Source: Elephas maximus indicus
Taxonomy: Eukaryota; Chordata; Mammalia; Proboscidea; Elephantidae
DNA length: 64,000 nt
Assembly: GCF_024166365.1 (NCBI RefSeq)
Contig: NC_064825.1
Span: 106,158,480 to 106,222,479 of the forward strand
Direction of reading: 5' to 3'
In this document: positions 11,923 to 22,848 of the stretch, piece by piece
Layout: every line of letters begins with the position of its first letter
Position numbering within the stretch: the first letter of the stretch is position 1
Notes under the pieces: generated by a model
Told to the model about the DNA's origin: nothing
What the model saw: the letters and a program-made list of their open reading frames with translations, nothing else
Databases searched by the model: none
Translations under genes and position numbers: made by a program

Positions 11923-12702
11923 ATCTAAAGTTTGGCAGTTTGAACCCATTCTGCAACACAGCAGCATAAAGATTGCTTCTGTTAAGGGCACAGTCAAGAA
12001 AACTCTGCAGAGCTGTTCTACTGTGTAACATATGGGATCACCATGATTCAGAATCAATTTTACAGCAATGGGTGTTTTGTTTATTTAGTCTTTGAATCAA
12101 TAAAACATGCACATATATGAAATTATCCAATAAATCTATATTGCAGCATTGTTTGTAATTGCAAAAGATTGTAAGCCAATTATGTTTGAATCATGAAGTG
12201 GGTTGTCTTTCTCTGATTAATGAGTTTTCACTTTAAAATTCTCATCATTCTTTTCTTCTTTCACAGCTATTTGATATCTCTAAAGATCCTTAAACATGTA
12301 CCCAGATTTTTCTAGTGCCTGAAGGAGGAACTTTGACTTTCTGTGAGCCACTGAAACTTAACCAGAAATGGAAGTCCTTTCTTTCTTCTAAATGTTGGAA
12401 ACTATATCTGTTCATTCATGAACATTTTTGTTTCTTAAAATTAGTTTATTTGACTTAATTAAAATTTAGATTGCTGTTTATCAAAGGACATTTATGGAGT
12501 GAACAGTAAAGGTAATGAGTGGGAAATTAGTTTTAAGACATATAACAGTCAAAGAGATTATAGTGCTAAAATAAAAAAAAGTCAAATAAGAATAAAGACA
12601 AATAATTCAAAACAGAATTGATCAAATGATACCTGAAAGTACTTTACAAAAGTGAACATCCATAAACATATTAATTAACATTCAAATTGAAACTACTGCT
12701 AT

Positions 12703-13131
12703 GACAGCTTTTGAATGATCTTCAGCAAAATTTTACTTGCATGTAATATTAATGATATCGTGAGATAATTTTCACAGTAGGTTGAATCACCTTTTTTGGG
12801 AGTAGGCGTAAATATGGATCTCTTCCAGTAGGTTGTCAATTAGCTATCTTCCAAATTTCTTGGCGTAGAACATTGAACACTTTCAGGATTGCATCCATAT
12901 TTTGAAACATCTCAATTGGTATTCTGTCAATGCCTGCAGCCTTGTTTTCCCCAGTGCCTAAAACCTACAATGCAGCTTGGACTTCTTCCTTCAGTACCAC
13001 AGATTTCTGAGCATATACTACTCTCTGAAAGGTCAACGAGCTTTTTTTTTTTTTGTATAATGACTCTGTGTATTCCTTCCATCTTCTTTTGATGCTTCCT
13101 ACGTCATTTAATATTTTTCCCATAGAATCCT
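12703..13131 (-). mobile_element. RTE LINE internal fragment
   Basis: Minus-strand RTE sequence from the linker and RT start, similar to 18215-18815 (both contain the complements of 'ctgaagatcattcaaaa' and of 'attccttccatcttctttt'). It ends abruptly at about 13131 where L1 sequence starts. The 12450-12702 stretch to its left shows nothing recognisable. Confidence 0.85.
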
Positions 13132-13139
13132 GAAACATG

Positions 13140-14520
13140 GGCTGGCTCTATTTCTAGTTTTTTTGTGCAAGCTGCGCACCATTTTTCATAGAGGGTGTAC
13201 CATTTTGCAGTGCCACCAGCAATGGGTATAGATTCCATTTTCCCCATGATTTTGCCAACATTTGTTGTTGTCATTTTATTTTTTTTAATCAATGTCATTT
13301 TAGCTGGGGTAAGATGGTATCACATTGCAGTTTTGAGTGTATATCTCTAATGTCCAATGATCGTGAACATGTTCTCATATATTTTTTGCATGTTTGAATG
13401 AATTCAGGTGAGCTTGCTGCTCATTTCCTTTTCCCTTTTTGTGAATGGGTTGTTTGTCTTTTTTACTGTTGACTTGTTGCAACTTTTTACAGATTTTAGT
13501 GGTTATACCTTTATCCAGTAAGTTGTTTCCCAAGATTTTTTTGCCGTCTCTCAGCTGTCTACTCTTTTAGTAAAGTCTTTTGATGACCATAATTTTCTAG
13601 TTTTTTTGACGCTTAGGTCCCACGTTTGTCCCTTTGTGTTTTTCCATGAAAATTCATGGTATTAACTTTATCATTTAGGTGTTTGACCCATTTTGAATTA
13701 CTTTTTGTGTGTGGTGTGGACTATGAGTCCTGTTTCATTTCCTGCAGGTGGATATTCAGTTTCGCCAGCACCATTTATTAAAGAGACTGTTTCTGCCCCA
13801 CTGAATGGACTTTTACTCATTTTCAAAAACCAGTTTTCCATAGATGGCTGGGTTTAATTCTAAGTTCTCAATTCTAGTCCACTGGTTTATATGTCATCGT
13901 TGAACATATACTAGGCTGTTATGATTAAAGCAGCTGCATAGTATGTTTTAATATTGAGGAGTGTGAGGCCTCCTGCTTTGTTCTTTTTCTACAACATTGC
14001 TTTGTCTATCAGGGTTTTCTTTCCTTTCCATATGAAGTTGATCATTAGTTTTTCCATTTCCGTAAAGAATGTCGTTGGGTTTTTATTGAGTTTGCATTGT
14101 ATATGAAGATCGCTTTGATAGAATTGACATTTTCACTATATTAAGTCTAACAATCCATGAGCACTAGATGTATTTCCATTTATGTAAGTTCCTTTTAGTC
14201 TCCTGTAGTAGTGTTTTATAATTTCCATTTTATAATTCTTTTATTTCCCTAGTTAAATTAATTCCTAGGTATTTTGTCAATTTGGGGGCTAACATAAATG
14301 GTATTGTTTTCTTGATTTCTTTTTTGGAGCCGTCTTTATTGGTGTAAAGAAACCCAACTGATTTTTATGTGTTGCTCTTGTACCCTGCAAAGTTGCTAAA
14401 TTCTTTTATTAGTTCCAGTAGTTTTCTTGTGTAGTCTTTACGGTTTTCGATGTATAAGATCATGTCATCTGCAAATACAGTTTTACATCTTCCTTTCCAA
14501 CTTGTATACTTTTTTTATCT
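13140..14520 (-). mobile_element. L1 fragment, older than the 4.3-10.4 kb copy
   Basis: Minus-strand ORF2 C-terminal half, homologous to about 5720-7095 of the other L1 (for example gaatgggttgtttgtctttt and gtataagatcatgtcatctg, the FADD region). Many substitutions and small indels mean no frame longer than about 65 codons remains. Neither its 3' UTR nor its poly(A) is seen, so both ends are truncated. Confidence 0.9.
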
Positions 14521-14654
14521 CTCTTTCTCTTTTCATTCTTGGTGGCATGAGGGCCCAGAAAGAGGCTGTAGCACTGTGGCTGTGCACTTTCACGTGGTGC
14601 CTGCATATCACACAGAACCATCTGTAAACCAGACAGAAGATTACTCTTTCTTAG

Positions 14655-15420
14655 TCAATTGGTCATAAGGAACTCTCCATAAGACCATAGGTGAAGACTG
14701 GGAGATGGAAGGTAATGCGGCCCGAGTGGAGACCATAAGCATTTGGGCCACTTGCTCATGCAACTTACTTGTGCCTTCAGGTCCTGCTTGGGTCCAGTCT
14801 CATAGGTACAACTTCCATTTAATGATGGAGTGTTGCTATGCACATCCAACTTTATGACTTTGTGGGTCAGACGACACCCAGTTCATGATATGCAGCTCAG
14901 GCTGCATGGTGACTTGGTGTCCCATGATTAAGAGTTCAGTCTCTACTAAGGCCAGGTAACAAGCCAAAAGCTGTTTCTGAAAAAGACAGTAGTTGTCTAC
15001 AGTGGATGGTAGAGCTTTACTCCAAAATCCTAATGGTCGGTGTTGTGATTCACCAATAGGGGCCTGCCAAAGTCTCCAAACAGCATCTGTATTTGCAATA
15101 GACACTTCAGGCTTCATTGGATCAGTCAGTTCATGTGGCCCAAGTGGCAGAGCAGCTTACATAGCAGCCTGAATCTGTTTCAGAGTCTATTTTTGTTCTG
15201 GGCCCTGCTGAAAACTTGCAGCTGTTCAAGTGACTTGATAAATAGGCTTCAATAGCACACCCAAATGAGGAATATGTTGCCTGTAAAATCCAAAGAGGCC
15301 CACTAGGTGTTGTGCTTACTTTTTAGTTGTGGGAGAGGCCTGATGCAATAACTTATTCTTTACTTATGAGGAATATCTTGACATGCTGCATACCACTGGA
15401 CCCACAGAAATTTCACTGAG
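14655..15420 (-). pseudogene. ERV pol, RT connection and RNase H part
   Basis: Open pieces at 14836-15117 and 14655-14849 continue the pol frame downstream of the RT. The text PLGFWSKALPS and QLLACYLALVETE is typical of the RT-RNase H junction of retroviral pol. Stops and shifts separate it from the RT piece (15118-15489 has no long frame). Integrase is not seen. Confidence 0.75.
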
Positions 15421-15489
15421 GTGGAAGGTGCCTGAATTTTTGTGGGATTAATTTCCCACCCTCTAGCACACAAATGTTTTACCAATAAG

Positions 15490-16160
15490 TCATTGGCATT
15501 TCTTCCTTATTGGTCCAATAAGCATAATGTCATCAATGTAATGGACCAGTGTGACGTCTTGTGGAAGGGAAAGGTGATCAAGGTCCCTGAGGACTAAATT
15601 ATGACACAAGGCTGGAGAATTGATGTAGCCCTGGAGTAGGCAACTAAAGTTGTGTTGCTGGCCTTGCCAGCTGAAGGCAAACTGCTTCTGCTGGTCTTTC
15701 AAAACAGGTATGGAGAAAAAGGCATTAGTCAGATCAATAACTGCATACCAGGTTCCAGGAGATGTATTAATTTGCTCAAGCAATGAAACCACATCTGGAA
15801 TAGCAGCTGCAACTGGAGTCACTCCCTGGTTAAGTTTTCTGTAATTCATTGCCATTCTCTAAGATACATCTGTTTTTTGCACAACCCAAAGAGGCAAGTT
15901 GAAGGATGATGTGGTGGGAATAACCCCCTTGCATCCTTCAGGTCCTTGATGGTGGCAGTAATCTCTGCAGTCCCTCCTGGAATGAGGTATTGCTTTTGGT
16001 TTACCATTTTCCTGGGTAGGGACAATTCTAATGGTTTCCACTTGGCTTTTCGTACTGTAATAGCCCTAACTCCATTTATCAGGGATCCATTGTGGAGGTT
16101 CTGCCAGTTACTGAGTATATCTATTTGAATTATGCATTCCTGAACTGGGGAAATCACTAA
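15490..16160 (-). pseudogene. ERV pol, reverse transcriptase
   Basis: Two overlapping open pieces, 15846-16157 and 15490-15855, encode the start of pol and the RT palm. The polymerase motif YIDD lies at 15529-15540 in the context LVHYIDDIMLIG, and YRKLNQ and LLQGYINSPALCHN are the usual upstream RT blocks. A frameshift lies near 15850-15950, between the fingers and the palm. The catalytic pair is intact, but the reading frame is closed. Confidence 0.88.
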
Positions 16161-16480
16161 AGAATGGGTTCAGGAAGTCACTGGACATACTGTATGATGG
16201 ACATGAGCTAAGACTCCATTAATAACCTGACCTCCATATGCCCCACTCTGACTTGTGGGCCACAGTGACATTTTGTGTCTCCAGGAATTATTGTCAGTTC
16301 AGAGCCAGTATCCAGTAATCCCCAAAAAAGTCTGATTGTTTCCTTTTCCCCAGTGGACAGTCGCTCTCATAAAAGACCATAGATCCCTTTGAGAAAGGCT
16401 GGGAGAAAAATTAACAGTATAAGTTTTTGACAGTGTATTGGAGTCCTTCCTCAAGGGGACCTGGCCTCCCTTTCATTCAG
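16160..16480 (-). pseudogene. ERV aspartic protease remnant
   Basis: The active-site signature DTGS is encoded at 16301-16312 in the context GLLDTGSELTIIPG, which is the retroviral pepsin-like protease core. Surrounding codons contain stops (for example near 16185 and 16460). It lies between the gag zinc-knuckle region and the RT, the expected position. Confidence 0.8.
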
Positions 16481-16985
16481 GGGGTTGTAGGTCTTTAAAC
16501 TCACTCAAGTCTGGGAATTGATTGAGGGGTCGTGATTCTCTATTCTGGAGATTCGAGTTAGACTGCTGTTCACTTGATCTAGAATTCATCGGCTTGTACA
16601 GATCAAGTAAATATTTAGCAGGTTTTCCATCTATTTTACCCCTAGGAACAACATAACTAAGTAACCAAAATGTAAGTTCATACAAATCAGACTATTTCGA
16701 TTACTGCTTTGACTCTGCTGTCCATTACAGTAGTTACACCCACTTTGTCTTTGTGGATTGAGTGCTGACACTTGGCCTTTACCACCAAAGGGTCCAACCA
16801 ACCTCATTGTAGTTAGGTGTCTGAAGTCCATTAGGGCAGTTCCCACTGGCAAATCTGACTTCCATAAAATAGTAATCACAGCAGTCTTCAAGGATGCTGG
16901 GGCTTCCTTCATAAATTTGTGCTTTGCCGTTGCAGTAAAAGATATTTTCCCTGGGCACTCCATGTGTGGGTCTGTGAGTCGAACC
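16473..16985 (-). pseudogene. ERV gag 3' part with degenerate zinc knuckle
   Basis: The 16631-16963 piece contains capsid-like text followed by a basic, Gln/Asn-rich tail with CNYC, the first half of a CCHC zinc knuckle; the His and last Cys are lost. The 16473-16685 piece continues toward the protease. The 16985-17785 portion has no long frame; by position it would be upstream gag, which I cannot confirm by motif. Confidence 0.6.
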
Positions 16986-17785
16986 TGATAAATCCATCTA
17001 ATGTGCCAATTTCCCTAAACCTTTGGATACCTTCATCTATAGTATGCCAGGGCAAGTCTGGTTACTTCAACTTGATTTAGCATAGGCCTCAGAGTAATCC
17101 ATGCTTCAGAAACCCAACCAACTAAACTGCTAGATTCTTTTCCTAACTTCTCAAGTTGAAATGCCTAATGAAAAATCTTTGCTTAGGAGGCCCATATCAA
17201 TACATTCAGACTGATCCATCTTTATGTTCCTTGCACAATTATCCCATATCTTTGTAGCCATTCCCACACATATTGCCCAGGTTTCCATTTGTACACATTA
17301 GAAAACATAAAGCAGTTCTTTTAGAGTGTAGCTTAGCTTATCTCCTCCTCAGTCACACTTTGTACTTCACCGTAAGTCTAGTTATTGGTCTAGTAGCCCA
17401 AATCAGTGGTGGGTAAATGTTTTGAGAACATTCAGCATTGTGTTGTAAAGCACCTGCCTTACTTGATGCCCCAGGCAATAACTCAGCCAAAGGCTTTTTA
17501 GACTAGGCTGGGTTAATCTCATTAGATGGGGGTGGAGGGGGAAATGGTTCTATTGGGGAGGGTGGTTTAGCAGACAAGCAGGGAGTAATCTCTTCAGATA
17601 GGAGTGAGAGGGCTTGTTGTATTGGTAGGAGTGATTCAATGAAGTTTAGGGGTTCAGCTTCTCCAGCTTCCTGATACCATATGTCCCCATTTCAAGTTTC
17701 AGGATTCCATTTCTGCCTAATCAATGCCTTCGCTTTAACTTCAGACATCTCTCAAGGTTGGTAATTGAGTTGGCACTGTAATTCA

Positions 17786-20053
17786 GCCACTCTTAGGATA
17801 AGATTCTGTGTTTTTTGGCAATAACAACTCTGTTACTACAAGAAATTATTTGCTTGGCATACAGATTGAATAGGTATGGTGAAAGGATACATCCTTGTTG
17901 CATACCTTTCCTGAATTTAAACCATGAAGTATCCCCTTGTTCTGTTGGAACAACTGCCTCTTGATCTTTGTGCAGATACCTCATGAGCAGAATTAAGCGT
18001 TCTGGAATTCCCATTCTTCACAAAGTTATCCAAAATTTGTTATTATCCACACAGTCGAACTTTTTGCATAGTCAATAAAACACAGGTAAATATCCTTCTG
18101 GTATTCTCTGCTATCAGCCAGGATCCATCTGACATCAGCAACGATATCCCTGGTTCCACATCCTCTTCTATATCCAGCTTGAATTTCTGGGAGTTCCCTT
18201 GATATATTGCTGTAGCCTCTTTTGAATGATCTTCAGCAAAATTTTGCTTGCATGTGGTATTAATGATATCCTTCAATAAATTCCACATTGGGCTGAATCA
18301 CCTTTTTTGGACCAAAAAGAAACAAACTCATTGCTGTTGAGTCAATTCTGACTCATACCGACCCTACAGGACAAGAGTAGAACTGCCCCATAGAGTTTCC
18401 AAGGAGTGCCTGGCAGATTCGAACTGCCGACCTTTAGGTTAGCAGTTGTAGCACTTAACCACTACGCCACAAGTGTGTTCACCTTTCTTGGGAATAAGCG
18501 TAAATATGGATCACTTCCAGTTGGTTGCCAATAGCTGTCTTCTAAATGTCTTGGCAGAGGCAAGCGAGAACTTCCAGGGCTGCATACGTTTGTTGAAACA
18601 TTTCAGTTGATATTCCGTCCATTTCTGGAGCCTTGATTTTTGCCAATGCCTTCAGTGTAGCTTGGACTGCCTTCAGTACCCTTGGTTCCTGATCATACAC
18701 TATCTCTTGAAATGGTTGAATGCTGACCAATTCTTTTTGATATAATGACTCCGTGTGTTCCTTCCATCTTCTTTTAATGCTTCCTGCGTCGTTTAATATT
18801 TTCCCCGTAGAATCCTACACTATTCCAACTCTAAGCTTGAATTTTTCTTCAGTTCTTGCAACTTGAGAAACGCCAAGTGTGTTTTTCCCTTTTGGTTTTC
18901 TATTTCCAGCTCTTTGCACATGTTATTATAATATTTTGTCTTCTCGAGCTGTCCTTTGAAATCTTCTGTTCAGTTCTTTTACTTCATCATTTCTTCCTTT
19001 TGCTTTAGCTGCTTGATGTTCAAGAGCAAGGTTCAGAGTCTCTTCTGAGATCTATTTTGGTGTTTTCTTTCTCTTCTGTCTTTTTAATTACCTCTTGCTT
19101 TCTTCATGTATGATGTCTTTGGTGTCATTCCACAGCTTATCTGGTCTTTGATCATTAGTGTTCAAAACATCAAATCTATTCTTGAGATGATTTCTAAATT
19201 CAGGTGGGATATACTCAAGATCATACTTTGGCTCTTGTGGACTTGTTCTAATTTTCTTCAGTTTCAACCTGAACTACCATATAAGCAATTGAAGGTCTGT
19301 TCCACAGTCTGCCCCTGACCTTGTTTTGACTGATGGTGTGGAGCTTTTCCATCGTCTTTTTCCACAGATGTAGTCAATCTGATTCCTGTGTGTCCTATCT
19401 GGCAAGGTCCTCCTGTATAGTCACCATTTATGTTGGTGAAAAATGTATTTGCAATGAAGAAGCAGTTGTTCTTGCAAAATTCTACCATGCAATCTCCAGC
19501 ATCGTTTCTATCACTAAGGCCATATTTTTACAACTGTGAGTCCCTCTTCTTTGTTTCCAACTTTTGCATTCCAATCAGCAGTAATTATCAATGCATCATG
19601 ATTGTATGTTTGATCAATTTCAGACAGCAGAAGGTGTTAAAAATCTTCAGTTTCTTCATCTTTGGCCTTAGTGTTTGGTGCATAAATTTGAAGGGTTTTA
19701 TTAACTGGTCTTCTTTGTAGGTGTTTGGGTATTATCTTACTGTGTGTGGATACCTATCCTATTGTACTTCAGGATAGATCTTGAAATGTCCTTTTGGAGG
19801 ATGAATGCAATGCCACTCCTCTTGAAATTTTCATTCCCAGCATAGTAGACCATATGATTGTGCAATTCGAAGTGGCCAGTAGCAGTTCCATTTCAGCTTT
19901 CTAATGCCTAGGATATTGTAGTCTATGCATTCCATTTCATTTGTAATGATTTCCAATTTTCATAGTTTCATACTTTGCACATTCTGCATTCCAGTTATTA
20001 GTGGATGTTTGCAGATGTTTCTTCTCATTTTCAGCCATGCCACATAACCACAT
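17786..20053 (-). mobile_element. RTE LINE, minus copy, interrupted by a SINE
   Basis: Read on the minus strand, the element runs from the start of the endonuclease (about 20053) to the RT palm (about 17790): APE endonuclease 19215-20000, linker 18790-19215, and RT from about 18760 down. The RT text includes GISTEMFQQT (18542-18730) and RKGMQQGCILSPYLFN (17793-18014). A SINE occupies 18311-18478. The 3' end is missing where ERV sequence begins at about 17785. Many frames are broken. Confidence 0.9.
18311..18478 (-). mobile_element. AfroSINE-type SINE inserted in the RTE
   Basis: Complete minus-strand SINE with target-site duplications tcacctttttt(gg) at 18298-18310 and tcacctttctt(gg) at 18479-18491. 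RTE sequence resumes in register on both sides, so the SINE is younger than this RTE copy. Confidence 0.92.
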
Positions 20054-20660
20054 CTTTTCACCATATCTATTCAATCTGTAGTCTGAGCAAAAAGAATATT
20101 TCAAGTTATATCCTGAAATAGAACGCTGTCAGTGATGGGATAATATCCATATGCCTACAAGGAAGACCAGTTAATATGACTATTTTTCAAATTTATGCAC
20201 CAACCACTAGGGCTGAAGATGAAGAAATAGAAGATTTTTATCAGCTGCTGAAGTCTGAAATTGATCGAACATGCAATCAAGACGCATTGATAATTACTAG
20301 TGATTGGAATGCAAAAGTTGGAAACAAAGAAGAAGGATCATTCGTTGGAAAATATGGCCTTGGTGATAGAAACAATGCCGGAGATTGAATGATAGAATTT
20401 TGCAAGACCAGTGACTTCTTCATTGGAAATACCTTTTTTCACCAACATAAACGGTGACTATACACATGTACCTCACCAGACAGAACACACAGAAATCAAA
20501 TTGACTACATCTGTGGAATGAGACGATGGAGAACCTCAATATCATCAGTCAGAACAAGGCCAGGAGCCCACTGTGAAACAGACCATCAATTGCTCATAAG
20601 CAAGTTCAAGCTGAAATGGAAGAAAATCAGAGCAAGTCCACGAGAGCCAAAATATGACAT
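20054..20660 (+). mobile_element. Rearranged RTE fragment (plus orientation)
   Basis: About 37 bp of RT-domain RTE sequence (20054-20091, compare 11019-11055) is joined directly to endonuclease sequence (20092-20660; open piece 20176-20388 with IQIYAPTTRAEDEE-like text and DWNAKVGNK). Normal RTE order is endonuclease before RT, so this is a rearranged junction. The endonuclease part is inverted relative to 19216-19795. Confidence 0.85.
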
Positions 20661-20661
20661 A

Positions 20662-20692
20662 TATACATACATATGTATAAATATACAGTAAA
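20662..20692 (+). repeat. AT-rich simple repeat (catata/tacata)
   Basis: A short tatatacatacatatgtat stretch lies exactly at the junction between oppositely oriented RTE fragments. Confidence 0.7.
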
Positions 20693-21277
20693 TGTGCATC
20701 TTGATATTGGGGCCTTCAAAGTGTCATCTTTCTTTGTCATCATCCTAAAGAGTTCTTTTGCAGCAGATTTGTCCATCACACTATATCATTTGATTTCTTG
20801 ACAGCTGCTTCTATGCGTGTTGATTGTGGGCCCAAGTAAAATGAAATCCTTGACAACTTCAGTCTTTTCTGTTTCTCATGATGGTGCTTATTGGTCCAGT
20901 TGTGAGGATTTTGATTTCTTTATGTTGATGTGCAATCCGCACTGAAAGATGTAATTTTTGATGTTCATCAGTAAGTGCTTCAAGTCCTCTTCACTTTCAG
21001 GAAGCAAGGTAGTGTCATCTGCATAATGCAGGTTGTTTATGAGTCTTTCTCCAATCTCGATGCCCCATTCTCATATAGTCCAGCTTACAGATTATTTGCT
21101 CAGTATACAGATTGAATAATTATGGTGAAATAATACCACCCTGACATATATCTTTTCTGACTTTAAATCCTTCAGTATCCCATTGTTCTCTTTGAACCAT
21201 AGTAGCATTGTGGTATCTAAACAGTTTTCTCAGAAGCACCACTAAGTACTCTGGAATTCCCATTTTTCACAGTACAT
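20693..21277 (-). mobile_element. RTE LINE RT fragment
   Basis: Minus-strand sequence equivalent to 10890-11470 of the plus RTE. It includes the complement of the tatgcagatgacac catalytic block (near 21015-21030), and starts and ends abruptly. It is followed at its right edge by a SINE. Confidence 0.9.
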
Positions 21278-21280
21278 ACA

Positions 21281-21442
21281 ACGAAACCCAGTGCCATTGA
21301 GTCAATTCCAACTTATAGTGACCCTATAGGACAGAGTAGAACTGCCCCATAGAGTTTCCAAGGGGCGCCTGGCAGATTTGAACTGCCAACCCTTTGGTTA
21401 GCAGCCGTAGCACTTAACCACTATGCCACCAGGGTTTCCATC
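21281..21442 (-). mobile_element. AfroSINE-type SINE
   Basis: Full-length short-body copy, well preserved, from aaacccagtgccattgagtc to ccaccagggtttcc. An AT repeat follows. Confidence 0.93.
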
Positions 21443-21445
21443 ACA

Positions 21446-21449
<4 letters not shown>

Positions 21450-21490
<41 letters not shown>

Positions 21491-21556
21491 TATATACATA
21501 TAAACATATATATACACACGTATATATATGTGTGTACGTGTATATATATATATATA
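21450..21556 (+). repeat. (TA)n-rich microsatellite
   Basis: TA units and variants (catata, tacaca, cgtata) lie between two minus-strand SINEs. Confidence 0.95.
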
Positions 21557-21561
21557 CACAA

Positions 21562-21762
21562 AACCAAACCCATAGCCAATGAGTCTGTTCCAACTCATAG
21601 AGGCCATATAGAACAAAGTAGAATTGCCCCATAGTGTTTCCAAGGCTGTACATCTTTACAGATTGCCACATCATTCTCCTGCAGAGTGGCTGGTGGGTTT
21701 GAACTGTTGACCATTTTTTGTTATCTGCAGAGTCCTTTAACCACTGTACTACCACGGCAAAT
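21562..21762 (-). mobile_element. AfroSINE-type SINE, long-body variant
   Basis: Contains the extra body segment (complement of tacatctttacagattgcc, then ctgcagagtggctggtgg) that the short SINEs lack. A GATA/GACA-rich simple stretch follows at 21763-21800. Confidence 0.88.
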
Positions 21763-21881
21763 AGATAGATAGATACATAGATAGACAGATACACATATGT
21801 ACACAAACATACATATATAATAAATATATATAATTACCATTTTCAATAAATAATACAAAGTATTTTTTATATATATACTAG

Positions 21882-22352
21882 TTGACCCTCTGTATCTGTG
21901 AATTCTGCATCCATGGATTCAACCATCTGAGATTAAATGCACTCAGGAAAGAAAAAAAAAAAAAAAGCTCCAGAAAGCAAAACTTGAATTTGCCACACTC
22001 AGAGCACCATGCTAAATTCATGCAAATGAGTTTATATGTAGGCATTCCCTGACATAGCCTCTCAGAACTTCACAGATTCTCAGTCTCCTTCTCCAGGACT
22101 CATTGTTTGAGCATGGTTTGCCCCTTGTCTTGGCCTTAATCCCTAAACAATACAGTACTGTATACCAACTATTTACATTGAAGTTACATTGTATTAGGTA
22201 TTATAGGTAATTTAGAGATGGCTTAAAGTATATTGGAGGATATGTATATGTTATATGAAAAACTACGCCATTTTATAAAATGGTTTGGAGCATCTTCAGA
22301 TTTTGGTATCAGCAAGAGGCCTGAAAAAAATCTACCTCTGATACCAAGGGAC
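21882..22352 (+). mobile_element. MER2-like (Tigger/pogo) DNA transposon
   Basis: Left end ttgaccctctgtatc is the inverted complement of right end gataccaagggacaa, with one or two mismatches, giving terminal inverted repeats. The interior includes acaatacagtactgtatac and the 'ccattttataaaatgg' block typical of the MER2 family. It is nonautonomous and has no transposase frame. A relative lies at 23155-23530. Family name from memory. Confidence 0.75.
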
Positions 22353-22354
22353 AA

Positions 22355-22462
22355 ATGCAGTTCAAATCTGCCAGGTGCTCCTTGGAAACTCTATGGAGCA
22401 GTTCTACTCTGTCCCATAGGGTCGCTATGAGTCGGAATCGACTCGACAGCGCTGGGTTTGGT
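22355..22462 (+). mobile_element. AfroSINE-type SINE, head missing
   Basis: Starts at the B-box part (gcagttcaaatctgcc) and keeps the well-preserved 3' half gggtcgctatgagtcggaa. A (TA)n(CA)n repeat follows as tail. Confidence 0.9.
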
Positions 22463-22463
22463 G

Positions 22464-22501
<38 letters not shown>

Positions 22502-22520
22502 TACGTATATATGTATATAG
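22463..22520 (+). repeat. (TA)n(CA)n microsatellite
   Basis: tatatatatatatatacaca is followed by ~10 CA units and a degenerate acgtatatatgtatat. It probably grew from the SINE tail. Confidence 0.93.
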
Positions 22521-22737
22521 AATATCAAATACCATCACAGAATGCAGTAGACATCTACTTAATATGCTTCCATCTCATCTGATTCTTGTTTCAAGGCTGG
22601 TTTTACAGCCTTAAGTGATTTAAAGACTTGAAAGATTCATTAGCACACCCACCAACCTCTACGCTGTTTTTCTACAGTATTTGCATTTCTAATTATTCCT
22701 TAATTGTTTTCTAATAAAACAACCAACAAAGAAAAAC

Positions 22738-22848
22738 CAATAAACCAAACCCCTTGTCTTTGAATCGATTCCTGCTCATAGTAACCCTATAGACAATAGT
22801 AGAACTGTCTCAAGTAGTGGCTGGTAGATTCTACCAGCCAAAGTGTTC
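22738..22848 (-). mobile_element. AfroSINE-type SINE fragment
   Basis: Recognisable complement of the 3' half (tcgattcctgctcatagtaa, cctatagacaatagtagaac); the head is absent. 22850-23150 beyond it holds no recognisable feature. Confidence 0.75.

Larger units (their letters stand above)
10540..12080 (+). mobile_element. Old AfroSINE-type SINE split by an RTE
   Basis: The head at 10540-10577 (tggtggcataaggggtttgt, ccactactaa) and the rest at 11922-12080 (taatctaaagtttggcag to caatgggtgtt) form one SINE. The intact paralogue is at 31280-31485 in copy B. The RTE interrupts it at the anticodon-loop-like 'actaa' position. Confidence 0.85.
14530..17785 (-). mobile_element. Endogenous retrovirus remnant (gag-pro-pol), no LTRs seen
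   Basis: Minus-strand retroviral coding remains in the order gag, protease, RT and RNase H, read from 17785 leftwards. All frames are broken by stops and shifts, and no env or LTR is recognised. The left edge meets the L1 fragment near 14520 and the right edge meets RTE sequence near 17785, so the provirus is truncated at both ends or was rearranged. The class is uncertain (class I or class III type); the long-decayed state suggests an ancient insertion. It cannot encode functional protein. Confidence 0.85.

Noticed and set aside
15490-16160. Possible domesticated retroviral pol gene
   Set aside because: Frameshift near 15850-15950 and stops on both sides; no long intact frame and no host-like exon structure.
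21398-21806. Minus-strand frames of 81 and 121 codons with Tyr-Ile repeats
   Set aside because: Created by the (TA)n microsatellite and two SINEs.
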